Below, piece by piece: positions 1 to 4,930 of a stretch of DNA of 5,693 bases. This DNA is from Methanosarcina sp. (GTDB lineage: Archaea > Halobacteriota > Methanosarcinia > Methanosarcinales > Methanosarcinaceae). The stretch covers positions 5,196 through 10,888 of the forward strand of contig DUIO01000275.1 of NCBI GenBank assembly GCA_013330315.1. Direction: 5' to 3'. How positions within the stretch are numbered: the first letter of the stretch is position 1; each line of letters opens with the position of its first letter. The notes under the pieces were generated by a model. It saw only the letters and a list, made by a program, of their open reading frames with translations, searched no databases and was not told where the DNA came from. A program made the translations under genes and the position numbers.

Positions 1-620
1 ATGTCATAAATCCTGATGATTTTGTTAAGACTATAGATAACCCTTATCTTCCATTGATACCGGGCACGACTTTTGTTTATGAAGGCGAGTCTGAAGGCGA
101 AGCGATAAGAGATGAGGTTTTTGTAACTAATGAAACCAGGACAGTAATGGGGGTAGATACGGTCGTTGTCCGGGATCGGGAATTTGAAGATGGGGAACTG
201 GTTGAAGAGACTTTTGACTGGTACGCTCAGGATAAAGACGGGAATGTCTGGTACTTCGGGGAAGATTCCAGAGAATACGAAGATGAGGAGCTGGTAAGTA
301 CGGCAGGCTCCTGGGAAGCCGGAGTTAATGGAGCTCAGCCCGGAATTATTATGGAAGGGAACCCTCAGATAGGCGATACTTACAGACAGGAGTATCTGGC
401 TGGTGAAGCAGAAGATATGGCTGAAGTTGTCTCTCTGAATGAATCGGTCTCCGTTACTTATGGTTCTTTTGAGGACTGCCTGAAAACAAAAGAATGGACC
501 TTACTCGAGCCTGGTATTGAGGAAAACAAATATTACGCTGCCGGAACAGGATTGCTTCTGGAGATGACTGTGAAAGGCGAATCTGAAAGATTGGAACTTG
601 TAGACATTACCACCGAATGA
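1..620 (+). CDS. Conserved hypothetical protein, 5'-truncated by window edge
   Basis: The frame is open from the first base (full codons from position 3) and ends at TGA 618-620, so about 205 C-terminal residues are visible and the true start lies outside. A TTG at 54 is an internal codon, because the conserved block DNPYLPLIPGTTF (36-74) already begins before it. Other conserved-looking blocks are DWYAQDKDGNVWYFGED (216-266), GSWEAGVNGAQPGI (306-347) and LEPGIEENKYYAAGTGLLLE (504-563). From memory, these match an uncharacterised family of secreted or lipoprotein-type proteins found in many bacteria and some Methanosarcina. The protein is acidic and rich in alternating beta-type segments, with one Cys near the C-terminus (FEDCLKT). 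No catalytic motif is evident. A signal peptide would be upstream of the window and cannot be checked. Function is unknown; reality of the gene is near certain. Confidence 0.9.
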   Translation, partial: VINPDDFVKTIDNPYLPLIPGTTFVYEGESEGEAIRDEVFVTNETRTVMGVDTVVVRDREFEDGELVEETFDWYAQDKDGNVWYFGEDSREYEDEELVSTAGSWEAGVNGAQPGIIMEGNPQIGDTYRQEYLAGEAEDMAEVVSLNESVSVTYGSFEDCLKTKEWTLLEPGIEENKYYAAGTGLLLEMTVKGESERLELVDITTE

Positions 621-661
621 GCAGGATACAACAGTTCAGAATTAGTTTATTATAGAGCCAG

Positions 662-822
662 TCCCAAAACTCAAATTTTGCTCTTTGGATCTTTAATTTT
701 AAGTGACCAATCAAGCCTCTCGTTATGAAAGCAATCCTGAATAAAAAGTCTACTCAAAAACCAGGTTAGCGAGAGCATCTCTTTCCATTATCTGATAATT
801 GAGTTTAAACTGAGTTTTGGGA
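662..822. repeat. Possible MITE-like element with 12-bp terminal inverted repeats
   Basis: TCCCAAAACTCA at 662-673 is the exact reverse complement of TGAGTTTTGGGA at 811-822. A second, partial copy of the right arm (TTGAGTTT) sits just inside it at 799-806. Inside the element, CTCTCG near 716-721 and CGAGAG near 769-774 are also inversely related, so the whole segment may be a decayed inverted repeat. No target-site duplication is visible and there is no transposase. A chance pairing or a remnant of an insertion-sequence end remains possible. Confidence 0.35.
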
Positions 823-875
823 TGATTTCGTATACTTGACTTTTTTGATAACTTATAATCACTAACATCGAGAAA

Positions 876-919
876 TTAAGACTTAACATGGTTATATTTA
901 AGACTTAACATGGTTGTAT
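876..919. repeat. Two tandem 22-bp repeats with palindromic cores
   Basis: Copies at 876-897 and 898-919 differ at one base. Each starts with the 11-nt palindrome TTAAG-A-CTTAA (876-886 and 898-908) and continues CATGGTT. The spacing of 22 bp is about two helical turns, so both palindromes face the same side of the DNA. This is the pattern expected of a paired operator for a dimeric DNA-binding protein. They lie about 295 bp upstream of the small basic-protein gene, which is far for direct promoter control. Function is inferred only. Confidence 0.6.
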
Positions 920-923
920 TATA

Positions 924-1015
924 GTCTTATTTTCTCCTTTTTCGCATTATCTGGTGTATTCATCTGATATACTCTTCTTTTTTCAATATTTTTTCAGATA
1001 GTCTGTTCTTTTTGG
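924..1015 (+). terminator. T-rich tracts, possible transcript end for the first CDS
   Basis: Several plus-strand T-tracts occur in this segment, including TTTTCTCCTTTTT, CTTCTTTTTTC, ATTTTTTC and CTTTTTGGG. Archaeal transcription can stop at U-rich runs without a hairpin. The tracts begin some 300 bp after the upstream stop codon, and an earlier T6 at 841-846 could serve instead. Assignment is tentative. Confidence 0.25.
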
Positions 1016-1151
1016 GTAAATAATTTGAGGATAGTCTAAGCGCACGGGATTTCCATGGTATACTGGTACTAAAATGGTAAGCTCAATTATAGTTTGATAA
1101 TCCTATTCTATAATAATTTATTTAATAAGTTAATGTTTTTGCTGAAAACTA

Positions 1152-1165
1152 ATATATATATTTAA
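1152..1165 (+). promoter_or_regulatory. TATA box of the small basic-protein gene
   Basis: The sequence ATATATATATTTAA lies here in an AT-rich region. An archaeal start about 25 bp downstream would fall near 1183-1190, giving a leader of roughly 25-30 nt that includes the Shine-Dalgarno GAGGTG. Spacing suits a typical archaeal promoter, but the surrounding AT bias lowers specificity. Confidence 0.5.
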
Positions 1166-1202
1166 AAGAGAATATTTTCTAATCATATAAAAAATTAAAC
1201 AT

Positions 1203-1208
1203 GAGGTG
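1203..1208 (+). promoter_or_regulatory. Shine-Dalgarno GAGGTG that sets the start at 1214
   Basis: GAGGTG fits the anti-Shine-Dalgarno end of archaeal 16S rRNA and lies five bases before ATG 1214. It decides the start of the 45-codon gene. An ATG at 1201 overlaps the site but opens an 11-codon frame that ends at once, so it is unlikely to be used. Confidence 0.7.
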
Positions 1209-1213
1209 TTTTT

Positions 1214-1351
1214 ATGGCAAAAAATGCTACAACTGAGAACGCTCCAAAGACAGGAGCTGCATGTGGAAAAGCAAAAGCTCCAGCACCGGAAAAGTCTGCA
1301 AAGAAAGGTGTAAAAGCTGACAGCAAACCGTCCAAAGGTGCAAAGAAATAA
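1214..1351 (+). CDS. Small very basic Lys/Ala-rich protein (45 aa)
   Basis: ATG 1214 to TAA 1349-1351 encodes 45 residues beginning MAKNATTENAP and ending KPSKGAKK. It has 12 Lys, 11 Ala, 4 Pro and 4 Gly, only three acidic residues, one Cys (residue 17) and no aromatic residue, giving a net charge near +9. The composition resembles lysine/alanine/proline-rich histone H1-type tails and suggests an unstructured peptide that may bind nucleic acid. It does not resemble the Methanosarcina chromosomal protein MC1. A strong Shine-Dalgarno five bases upstream and a TATA-like box some 50 bp further up support a real gene. It also stands out as a relatively GC-rich island in very AT-rich surroundings. 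It is isolated and monocistronic. No family is recognised, and the function is inferred from composition only. Confidence 0.75.
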   Translation: MAKNATTENAPKTGAACGKAKAPAPEKSAKKGVKADSKPSKGAKK

Positions 1352-1460
1352 ACACAAACCAATCACTACTTGAAAGAACCCTCTTAGCAGTAGCTTATCA
1401 ATATCCAAGACCTCTAAAACTGGAATACAATAACTCAAAACATTGAAAGCTCTAAAGTGA

Positions 1461-1646
1461 CTGAAAAACGGCTAATAGAAAAGAATTACTTAAAAAATTT
1501 GATTAAATGAATGATATGTTCAAAGTAATTTATTAAAAAACGGGTTGATTAAAAGATTGATAAAAATAACTATCAAAAAAACGGACTAACCGTATTAAAT
1601 CAATAATATAAGCAGAACACTAAAAAAGAGAATTATTAAAAAACGG
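1461..1646 (-). terminator. Four CCG-T-tract motifs, possible serial terminators on the minus strand
   Basis: The plus strand carries A-runs ending in CGG at 1464-1471, 1535-1543, 1575-1584 and about 1637-1646. On the minus strand each reads CCG followed by five to seven T, and two of them continue AATAA. U-tracts of this kind can end archaeal transcripts, so the cluster may stop read-through from the marker 8 gene, whose stop lies about 400 bp away. The copies are irregularly spaced (72, 41 and 62 bp). They could instead be a dispersed repeat of unknown role. Confidence 0.35.
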
Positions 1647-1741
1647 TATAATTAAAAATATATGTATGGAGATTAAAAAATCAAATAAAAATTACATAAT
1701 TAAAATGACAAGCTACTGTTTTTAAATCAAATCTCCGGGAC

Positions 1742-1768
1742 CCGGGCTGCCACTGACAAGCAGTCCGG
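1742..1768. other. Isolated GC-rich hairpin
   Basis: CCGGGCTGC (1742-1750) and GCAGTCCGG (1760-1768) form a 9-bp stem with one G-T pair, closed by a 9-nt loop (1751-1759). It is the only strongly GC-rich patch in about 400 bp of very AT-rich DNA. In AT-rich genomes such patches often mark structured RNA, but no known RNA family is recognised and no promoter can be firmly assigned. It could also be a 3' stabilising hairpin of the upstream small mRNA. Confidence 0.4.
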
Positions 1769-1790
1769 ACAATCCGAATAGCATCAAAAA

Positions 1791-1969
1791 ATCCTATCTA
1801 TTCCGAAATCCCATCTATTCCAAAATCCTATCTACTCTAAAATCCTATCTACTCTGAAATTATATCTACTCTGAAATCATATTTACTCTGAAATCATATT
1901 TACTCTGAAATCATATCTACTCTGAAATCATATCTATTCCGCAATCTCATCTATTCCAAAATCCTATCT
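1791..1969. repeat. Tandem array of ten 17-bp repeats plus a partial copy
   Basis: Ten contiguous 17-bp units start at 1791, 1808, 1825, 1842, 1859, 1876, 1893, 1910, 1927 and 1944, with a partial unit at 1961-1969. The central consensus is ATCATATCTACTCTGAA. Units 3 to 8 carry TACTCT, while units 1, 2, 9 and 10 carry TATTCC. A 22-bp segment is identical at 1812-1833 and 1948-1969, exactly eight units apart. There are no spacers, so this is not a CRISPR array. The 17-nt period shifts the reading frame and TGA recurs, so it is not coding. It sits 3' of the marker 8 gene. A minisatellite is certain; any binding or structural role is unknown. Confidence 0.9.
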
Positions 1970-2054
1970 TTTTTGTTCACTTGATGGCTATTTTTTCTCT
2001 TCTATCTTTCCAGAGGGGCAATATTTTGGAAATAAAATTTGAAGGTCTACCTGC

Positions 2055-2906
2055 TTAAACCAGCTCTCTCGGTTGCTTATGTTCAGGCAAAACAGGCAGA
2101 GACATTGTGTTTATGAGGATCGGGCTTTCAGTCTCTTTTGCCCTTTCAATAACAAGTTCCTTTCCTTTCTTTGTAAGCGCAAAGAGAGGAATTGCAGCTG
2201 CAACCTGAACCAGGGGTTTTGCAAGTTCCCTAATATATTTTGAGGCACAGCTGATTACAATATCCGAATTATCCAGGAGCTCCTGAGCATCCTCCCGGCT
2301 GATACCTGTAACATGCACCGCAATAACGAACAGGTCGAGCCCAAGTTCATATTCGATTTCCCTGACTTTTTTTGCGGTTTTTGCATCTGCAACCGTAACT
2401 GCAATTTTTTTATAACCGAGTTCAGCAGCTTTTTTTACTCCGTGTATCGGGTCGATAGATGCGGTTGAAGGATCGAGCACAGTCCCTCCGCGTTCTTCAA
2501 TTCCTTTAATAACCGCGCTGATTGGCTCGGTTTCTAAGAGGCCTGACTTGATTCCCCCGATCCCCTGGACAAGCGTCGGGCTGCCTGAAATTACGGTCCC
2601 TGCACCGTCGCAGGCGGTTACCGTTGTTTCAAGAAAGCCGCTATTGAGGCCGCTCATCATTATTTCCGAGGCACCGAAAGCAACAACTGTTGCTTCATAC
2701 TCGAGTTTACGCCTGTCCGTGAACATCCCTAACTCGCTTATCCGTGCCTCCATATTTTTCTTGATTTCCTCCCGGGTCATCTTCTCAACTCCCCGCAGCT
2801 TGACAAAAAGAGGACACCACTCTACTTCAGGGACCCCTACTTCTATTACTTTCCCATCTTTTACAACTACTCGGGCTTTCCCCATTAATTCCATTACATG
2901 AGGCAT
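2055..2906 (-). CDS. Methanogenesis marker protein 8 (DUF2099 family)
   Basis: This 283-residue protein matches what I recall of the DUF2099 / methanogenesis marker 8 family, which is found almost only in methanogenic archaea. Characteristic stretches are MGKARVVVKDGKV (8-20), EWCPLF (29-34), ACDGAGTVI (98-106), LVQGIGGIKSGL (112-123), VTVADAKTAKK (170-180) and SCASKYIREL (219-228). Three Cys (31, 99, 220) sit inside these motifs and are candidates for a metal or cofactor role. No signal peptide or membrane segment is seen, so it is probably cytoplasmic. Phylogenetic co-occurrence links the family to methyl-coenzyme M reductase or methanogenesis, but no biochemical role is known to me. The start ATG 2906 is preceded by GGAAGTG and matches the family N-terminus better than later Met codons. 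It appears monocistronic, with its own TATA box. Confidence 0.9.
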   Translation of the reverse strand: MPHVMELMGKARVVVKDGKVIEVGVPEVEWCPLFVKLRGVEKMTREEIKKNMEARISELGMFTDRRKLEYEATVVAFGASEIMMSGLNSGFLETTVTACDGAGTVISGSPTLVQGIGGIKSGLLETEPISAVIKGIEERGGTVLDPSTASIDPIHGVKKAAELGYKKIAVTVADAKTAKKVREIEYELGLDLFVIAVHVTGISREDAQELLDNSDIVISCASKYIRELAKPLVQVAAAIPLFALTKKGKELVIERAKETESPILINTMSLPVLPEHKQPRELV

Positions 2907-2912
2907 TTAAAA

Positions 2913-2919
2913 CACTTCC
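2913..2919 (-). promoter_or_regulatory. Ribosome binding site of the marker 8 gene
   Basis: On the minus strand this reads GGAAGTG, six bases before ATG 2906. It favours that start over the Met codons at residues 5 and 8. Confidence 0.55.
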
Positions 2920-3000
2920 AGAACTAGGATCTATATTACTCTATAAATCGTAATACTTAATATTATGATTCATGCCTTAATTATTCCTGTCTAACTTGGG

Positions 3001-3014
3001 TAAATATATAAAAG
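3001..3014 (-). promoter_or_regulatory. TATA box of the marker 8 gene
   Basis: The minus strand reads CTTTTATATATTTA, a good archaeal TATA element. Transcription would start near 2977, leaving a leader of about 70 nt. A weaker ATTTATAG at about 2940 lies too close to the ribosome binding site to be the main box. Confidence 0.5.
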
Positions 3015-3154
3015 TCAATCTAACCTTTAAAAGTATAAAATAATAAAGTGATAAAATATTAAAGCGAGTTTATGAGCACATGATGTCGGTTTTCAATCTT
3101 ATCAGGAACCTTTAACTTTCCGGATCCAAATATTTAGTAGAAGTAGGGATGAAG

Positions 3155-3180
3155 AATTAAATAAAAAGAAATAGAAAACA
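3155..3180 (-). terminator. U-rich terminator of the MTH865-family gene
   Basis: The minus strand reads TGTTTTCTATTTCTTTTT followed by ATTTAATT, beginning about 20 nt after the stop codon. This is typical of archaeal U-tract termination. No stable hairpin precedes it. Confidence 0.45.
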
Positions 3181-3200
3181 TGAAAGAAGAATGCAGGCGT

Positions 3201-3440
3201 TTAAAGCCCTGCTCTTCCAACTATTGTGTCCGCTACCTGTTTTGCGTCCTTAAACGGAAAATCAGCTGGAGTAAGCAGTTTGCCTGCTTCTCCTGCAGTA
3301 ACCGCGAGGTCGCCTGACCTGCATGTTGTATCCGCACCCGCAGGAAAAGCAGCAAGCAATTCTTCAGGGGTGTTTATGGGAAATTTTGCGCCTTTAAGGC
3401 CTGCAACAATCTGTCCGTGAATATCATCTCTTATGGTCAT
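3201..3440 (-). CDS. MTH865-family EF-hand-like small protein
   Basis: The 79-residue product matches the MTH865-like family, whose Methanothermobacter member has an EF-hand-like helical fold determined by NMR. Family landmarks are the N-terminal IHGQIVAGLKGAKFPINTPEELLAAF region (about 7-32), GADTTCRSGDL (35-45) with the single Cys40, and LTPADFPFKDAKQVADTIVGRAGL (56-79). Length is the full family length. No classical calcium-binding loop is obvious. The function of the family is unknown. ATG 3440 is supported by TGAGGAG six bases upstream and by alignment of the N-terminus from memory. Codon and GC content match a well-kept gene. It is probably cytoplasmic and monocistronic, apart from a possible mini-ORF in its leader. 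Confidence 0.92.
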   Translation of the reverse strand: MTIRDDIHGQIVAGLKGAKFPINTPEELLAAFPAGADTTCRSGDLAVTAGEAGKLLTPADFPFKDAKQVADTIVGRAGL

Positions 3441-3445
3441 TTCTG

Positions 3446-3452
3446 CTCCTCA
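3446..3452 (-). promoter_or_regulatory. Ribosome binding site of the MTH865-family gene
   Basis: The minus strand reads TGAGGAG here, a strong Shine-Dalgarno at proper distance from ATG 3440. Its first three bases are also the stop codon of the upstream mini-ORF, an arrangement that would allow translational coupling. Confidence 0.7.
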
Positions 3453-3509
3453 GGTTTTGTTTTCTTCAAATTCGGACTTTTTTTCCGTATCTTCATATTT
3501 TTTGATCAT
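3450..3509 (-). CDS. Possible leader mini-ORF (19 aa) coupled to the MTH865-family gene
   Basis: ATG 3509 to TGA 3450 encodes MIKKYEDTEKKSEFEENKT, a highly charged peptide. The stop codon forms part of the ribosome binding site of the next gene. The frame is open further upstream to a TAA near 3579, reading ...RLQDEFSGEIKLQ before the Met, which looks protein-like but offers no normal start codon. GGAG at 3524-3527 is 14 bases from the ATG, too far for a standard site, though it is 8 bases from an in-frame CTG. It may be a true mini-gene, the remnant of a longer gene, or an accidental frame. Confidence 0.25.
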   Translation of the reverse strand: MIKKYEDTEKKSEFEENKT

Positions 3510-3567
3510 TTGCAGTTTGATTTCTCCGGAGAATTCATCCTGTAATCTATTATTTGGCAGGTTATTG

Positions 3568-3576
3568 ATATATACT
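3568..3576 (-). promoter_or_regulatory. TATA-like box of the MTH865-family gene
   Basis: The minus strand reads GTATATATC. A start near 3545 would give a leader of about 105 nt, long for this kind of gene, which would include the possible mini-ORF at 3450-3509. Confidence 0.4.
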
Positions 3577-3586
3577 TAATCGGCAT

Positions 3587-3609
3587 TGGAATGTAGTTAA
3601 TGCATTCCA
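3587..3609. promoter_or_regulatory. Inverted repeat upstream of the MTH865-family promoter
   Basis: TGGAATG (3587-3593) and CATTCCA (3603-3609) form 7-bp arms around a 9-nt spacer. The site is about 11 bp upstream of the TATA-like box, a position suited to an activator or to a repressor that blocks TFB. It could be an operator; no regulator is known to bind this motif as far as I can tell. Confidence 0.35.
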
Positions 3610-3835
3610 CTGTATTTTCATAACCGTTAGCTATCGAACATCTGCAATATATGCGAAAATCAATGATTGCGAAATTGAACGGGATGAATAATAAAAAAGC
3701 TTGAATGCTGCAAAGGGCTATGATAGAAACGGCCGATGTTAGAAAAACCGATATTATGAACTGCAAAAATAGTTATAGAAAGCTGACAGCATTCATCCCG
3801 CCACTAAAGTGAGAGGCATTCTACCTTTGCTTATC

Positions 3836-3915
3836 GTAAAAAGCTGATATTACAAAAGTTAGCCTGTAAAAAGTTAAATATTGCAAAAATTGAATGTACA
3901 AAAAAGGTTAAGTAA
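3836..3915 (-). terminator. Repeated U-tracts downstream of the ArsR-like regulator
   Basis: On the minus strand, after the regulator's stop at 3968, come CCTTTTTTGTAC, AATTTTTGC, AACTTTTTACAGG, AACTTTTG and GCTTTTTACG. Two of them belong to an imperfect direct repeat with a 30-bp period (3836-3857 and 3866-3888 on the plus strand). A run of U-tracts of this kind fits archaeal termination with backup sites. Confidence 0.4.
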
Positions 3916-3967
3916 CAGAATTTAAATGGTCAGTTCTGGATTTTCTTTTCCTTTCTGAGGTTATTCT

Positions 3968-4807
3968 TTAGGAATCGTTCTTTGAAGAGTTTTGCAGCAA
4001 GGAGCTTTGAAATGAAGAACTTTGAAGCGAAGAATAAATCTCGTTCAGACCTTGAAGTATCCTGAACCCTTTTTCAGTAATCATGTAGTCTCCTCTCTCA
4101 TGCTGTTGCAGAATCAGCCCACTCTCCGTGAGTTTCTGGAGATGAAAGAGCAGGTTTCCTCCTCTAAGGCCTGTAAGCTCGGAAAAAGCAGAAAAGCTTT
4201 TTGTTTCGAACGCTACTGCTCTTAGAATTTCCAGGCGCTGAGGGTTTGAGATAGGTTCGAGGATCTCGCTCATAACCACAGTGGTTTTGAGGGCTGAAAT
4301 ATCTGGCTTCTGTCCCTGATTATCTGCATAAATCCTCATAGAGCGCATGAGATTGACCTGTTTTACCAGGAGACTCGAAACTTCGGAGAAGCACTTTTCA
4401 CATTTATTGTAAGGGGCTCCGCACCTGAGTTCCTCCAGCTTTTTTCTATTATCCGAAATTAGCGCTTCATCTACTCTGTTTCTCTTTATAAGCCCCGCAT
4501 TCTGTTGCAGAAGAGCTGTAAATGCAGAGGTGCAATTTTGCTTTTCCGGGCACTTTTTCACCATATTCTGCTCAAGCCCGGTGTTAATATCTTCAAACAG
4601 GTGGCTGAGAAGAGCGTTTGAATACTCATGCCTCGAGCTTTCAAGAGCAGCTTCCAAGTGCAGTCTGCTGGTAAATTCCATGACCTTTTTAATGTCACTG
4701 TGCATTTCGAAAAGCTTATCCCTGATAGCTTTTACATCTGCCAGTTCCGAGCCCCCGGAGATTACCCAACTCTCAGATGAGCTCTCCTTTTTACTGCTAT
4801 TTTTCAT
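3968..4807 (-). CDS. ArsR-like winged-helix transcription regulator with Cys-rich N-terminal region
   Basis: From ATG 4807 the product has 279 residues. Residues 181-251 form a winged helix-turn-helix: EILEPISNPQRLEILRAV (181-198), the recognition-helix region GLRGGNLLFHLQKLTESGLI (213-232) and the wing HERGDYMITEKGFRIL (236-251), all typical of ArsR-like regulators. The N-terminal part is helical and carries five Cys: C86-x5-C92, then C129-x6-C136-x2-C139, a spacing that could bind zinc or an iron-sulfur cluster or sense redox state. N- and C-terminal tails are Ser-rich. An in-frame TTG at 4894 would add 29 residues but has no ribosome binding site, while ATG 4807 follows AGGAAG. Similar multi-Cys ArsR-type proteins occur in Methanosarcina as I recall. 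Its target and signal are unknown. It is divergent from nothing and probably monocistronic. Confidence 0.85.
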   Translation of the reverse strand: MKNSSKKESSSESWVISGGSELADVKAIRDKLFEMHSDIKKVMEFTSRLHLEAALESSRHEYSNALLSHLFEDINTGLEQNMVKKCPEKQNCTSAFTALLQQNAGLIKRNRVDEALISDNRKKLEELRCGAPYNKCEKCFSEVSSLLVKQVNLMRSMRIYADNQGQKPDISALKTTVVMSEILEPISNPQRLEILRAVAFETKSFSAFSELTGLRGGNLLFHLQKLTESGLILQQHERGDYMITEKGFRILQGLNEIYSSLQSSSFQSSLLQNSSKNDS

Positions 4808-4846
4808 ACTTCCATATCTTCCTGCTTTATTGTTAAAGTTTTTGTT

Positions 4847-4863
4847 ATGACCTTTAAAGTCAT
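4847..4863. promoter_or_regulatory. Near-palindrome in the leader of the ArsR-like gene
   Basis: ATGACCTTTAAAGTCAT has 5-bp arms ATGAC and GTCAT around CTTTAAA and lacks one base of being a perfect palindrome. It lies about 40 bp before ATG 4807 and just downstream of the inferred transcription start. This is a usual place for an autoregulatory operator, and ArsR-like proteins commonly bind such dyads. Binding is inferred. Confidence 0.45.
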
Positions 4864-4892
4864 CAGGTTGTATAATCCCTTGGAAGTAAAAC

Positions 4893-4904
4893 AAATATTT
4901 ACTG
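4893..4904 (-). promoter_or_regulatory. TATA-like box of the ArsR-like gene
   Basis: The minus strand reads CAGTAAATATTTG. A start some 25 bp downstream would be near 4870, giving a leader of about 60 nt. The match to the consensus TATA element is only moderate. Confidence 0.35.
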
Positions 4905-4930
4905 TTATCTGATTATGGTTCCGGAAGTAT

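Larger units (their letters stand above)
621..1213. other. Long AT-rich intergenic region
   Basis: No convincing gene lies between the first CDS and the small basic-protein gene. The stretch holds a candidate 161-bp inverted-repeat element (662-822), a T6 tract (841-846), a 22-bp tandem repeat with palindromic cores (876-919), several T-rich tracts (924-1015) and the promoter and ribosome binding site of the small gene. The motif ATAGTCT recurs at about 921, 1000 and 1032 without a clear meaning. A minus-strand open frame from 1438 to 1130 starts with TTG, has no ribosome binding site and runs antisense to the small gene, so it was not annotated. Confidence 0.7.
1352..2054. other. Long gene-free region with several repeat types
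   Basis: No convincing gene lies in these 703 bases between two convergent genes. From left to right it holds an A-rich stretch with four A-run-plus-CGG motifs (1461-1646), a GC-rich hairpin (1742-1768), a ten-copy 17-bp tandem repeat (1791-1969) and T-rich plus-strand tracts (1969-2010). There is no strong plus-strand T-tract soon after the small gene (one T5 near 1714), so its transcript may be long or end by another route. Confidence 0.7.
3510..3967. other. Intergenic region between the regulator and the MTH865-family gene
   Basis: No firm gene is seen. A minus-strand frame at 3506-3766 (86 codons) starts with TTG, lacks a ribosome binding site and has a composition unlike its neighbours. 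The stretch holds the promoter of the MTH865-family gene, an inverted repeat just upstream of it (3587-3609), a more distant inverted pair (3680-3689 with 3791-3800) and a U-rich repeated segment after the regulator (3836-3915). Confidence 0.6.

Noticed and set aside
1057..1070. GGTA-N6-TACT, near the nitrogen regulator NrpR operator form GGTA-N6-TACC
   Set aside because: One base off, about 90 bp from the nearest promoter and no nitrogen gene nearby; probably chance.
1130..1438. Minus-strand 102-codon open frame antisense to the small basic-protein gene
   Set aside because: It starts with TTG, has no ribosome binding site, is rich in Cys, Phe and Leu as expected for the complement of a Lys/Ala-rich gene, and the plus-strand gene has better signals.
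1791..1969. Tandem repeats as a CRISPR array
   Set aside because: The 17-bp units are contiguous with no unique spacers, and no cas gene is nearby.
2548..2901. Plus-strand 117-codon open frame
   Set aside because: It lies fully antisense to the marker 8 gene, whose protein matches a known family.
3506..3766. Minus-strand 86-codon open frame with a hydrophobic N-terminus
   Set aside because: TTG start without a Shine-Dalgarno, unusual composition (many Ile, Cys), and it runs through the promoter and inverted repeat of the MTH865-family gene.
4530..4850. Plus-strand 106-codon open frame
   Set aside because: Antisense shadow of the ArsR-like regulator gene, with a Ser/Leu/Phe-rich product and no ribosome binding site.
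4808..4894. N-terminal extension of the ArsR-like protein from TTG 4894
   Set aside because: No Shine-Dalgarno at the TTG; the extension would cover the leader palindrome, and ATG 4807 has an AGGAAG upstream.
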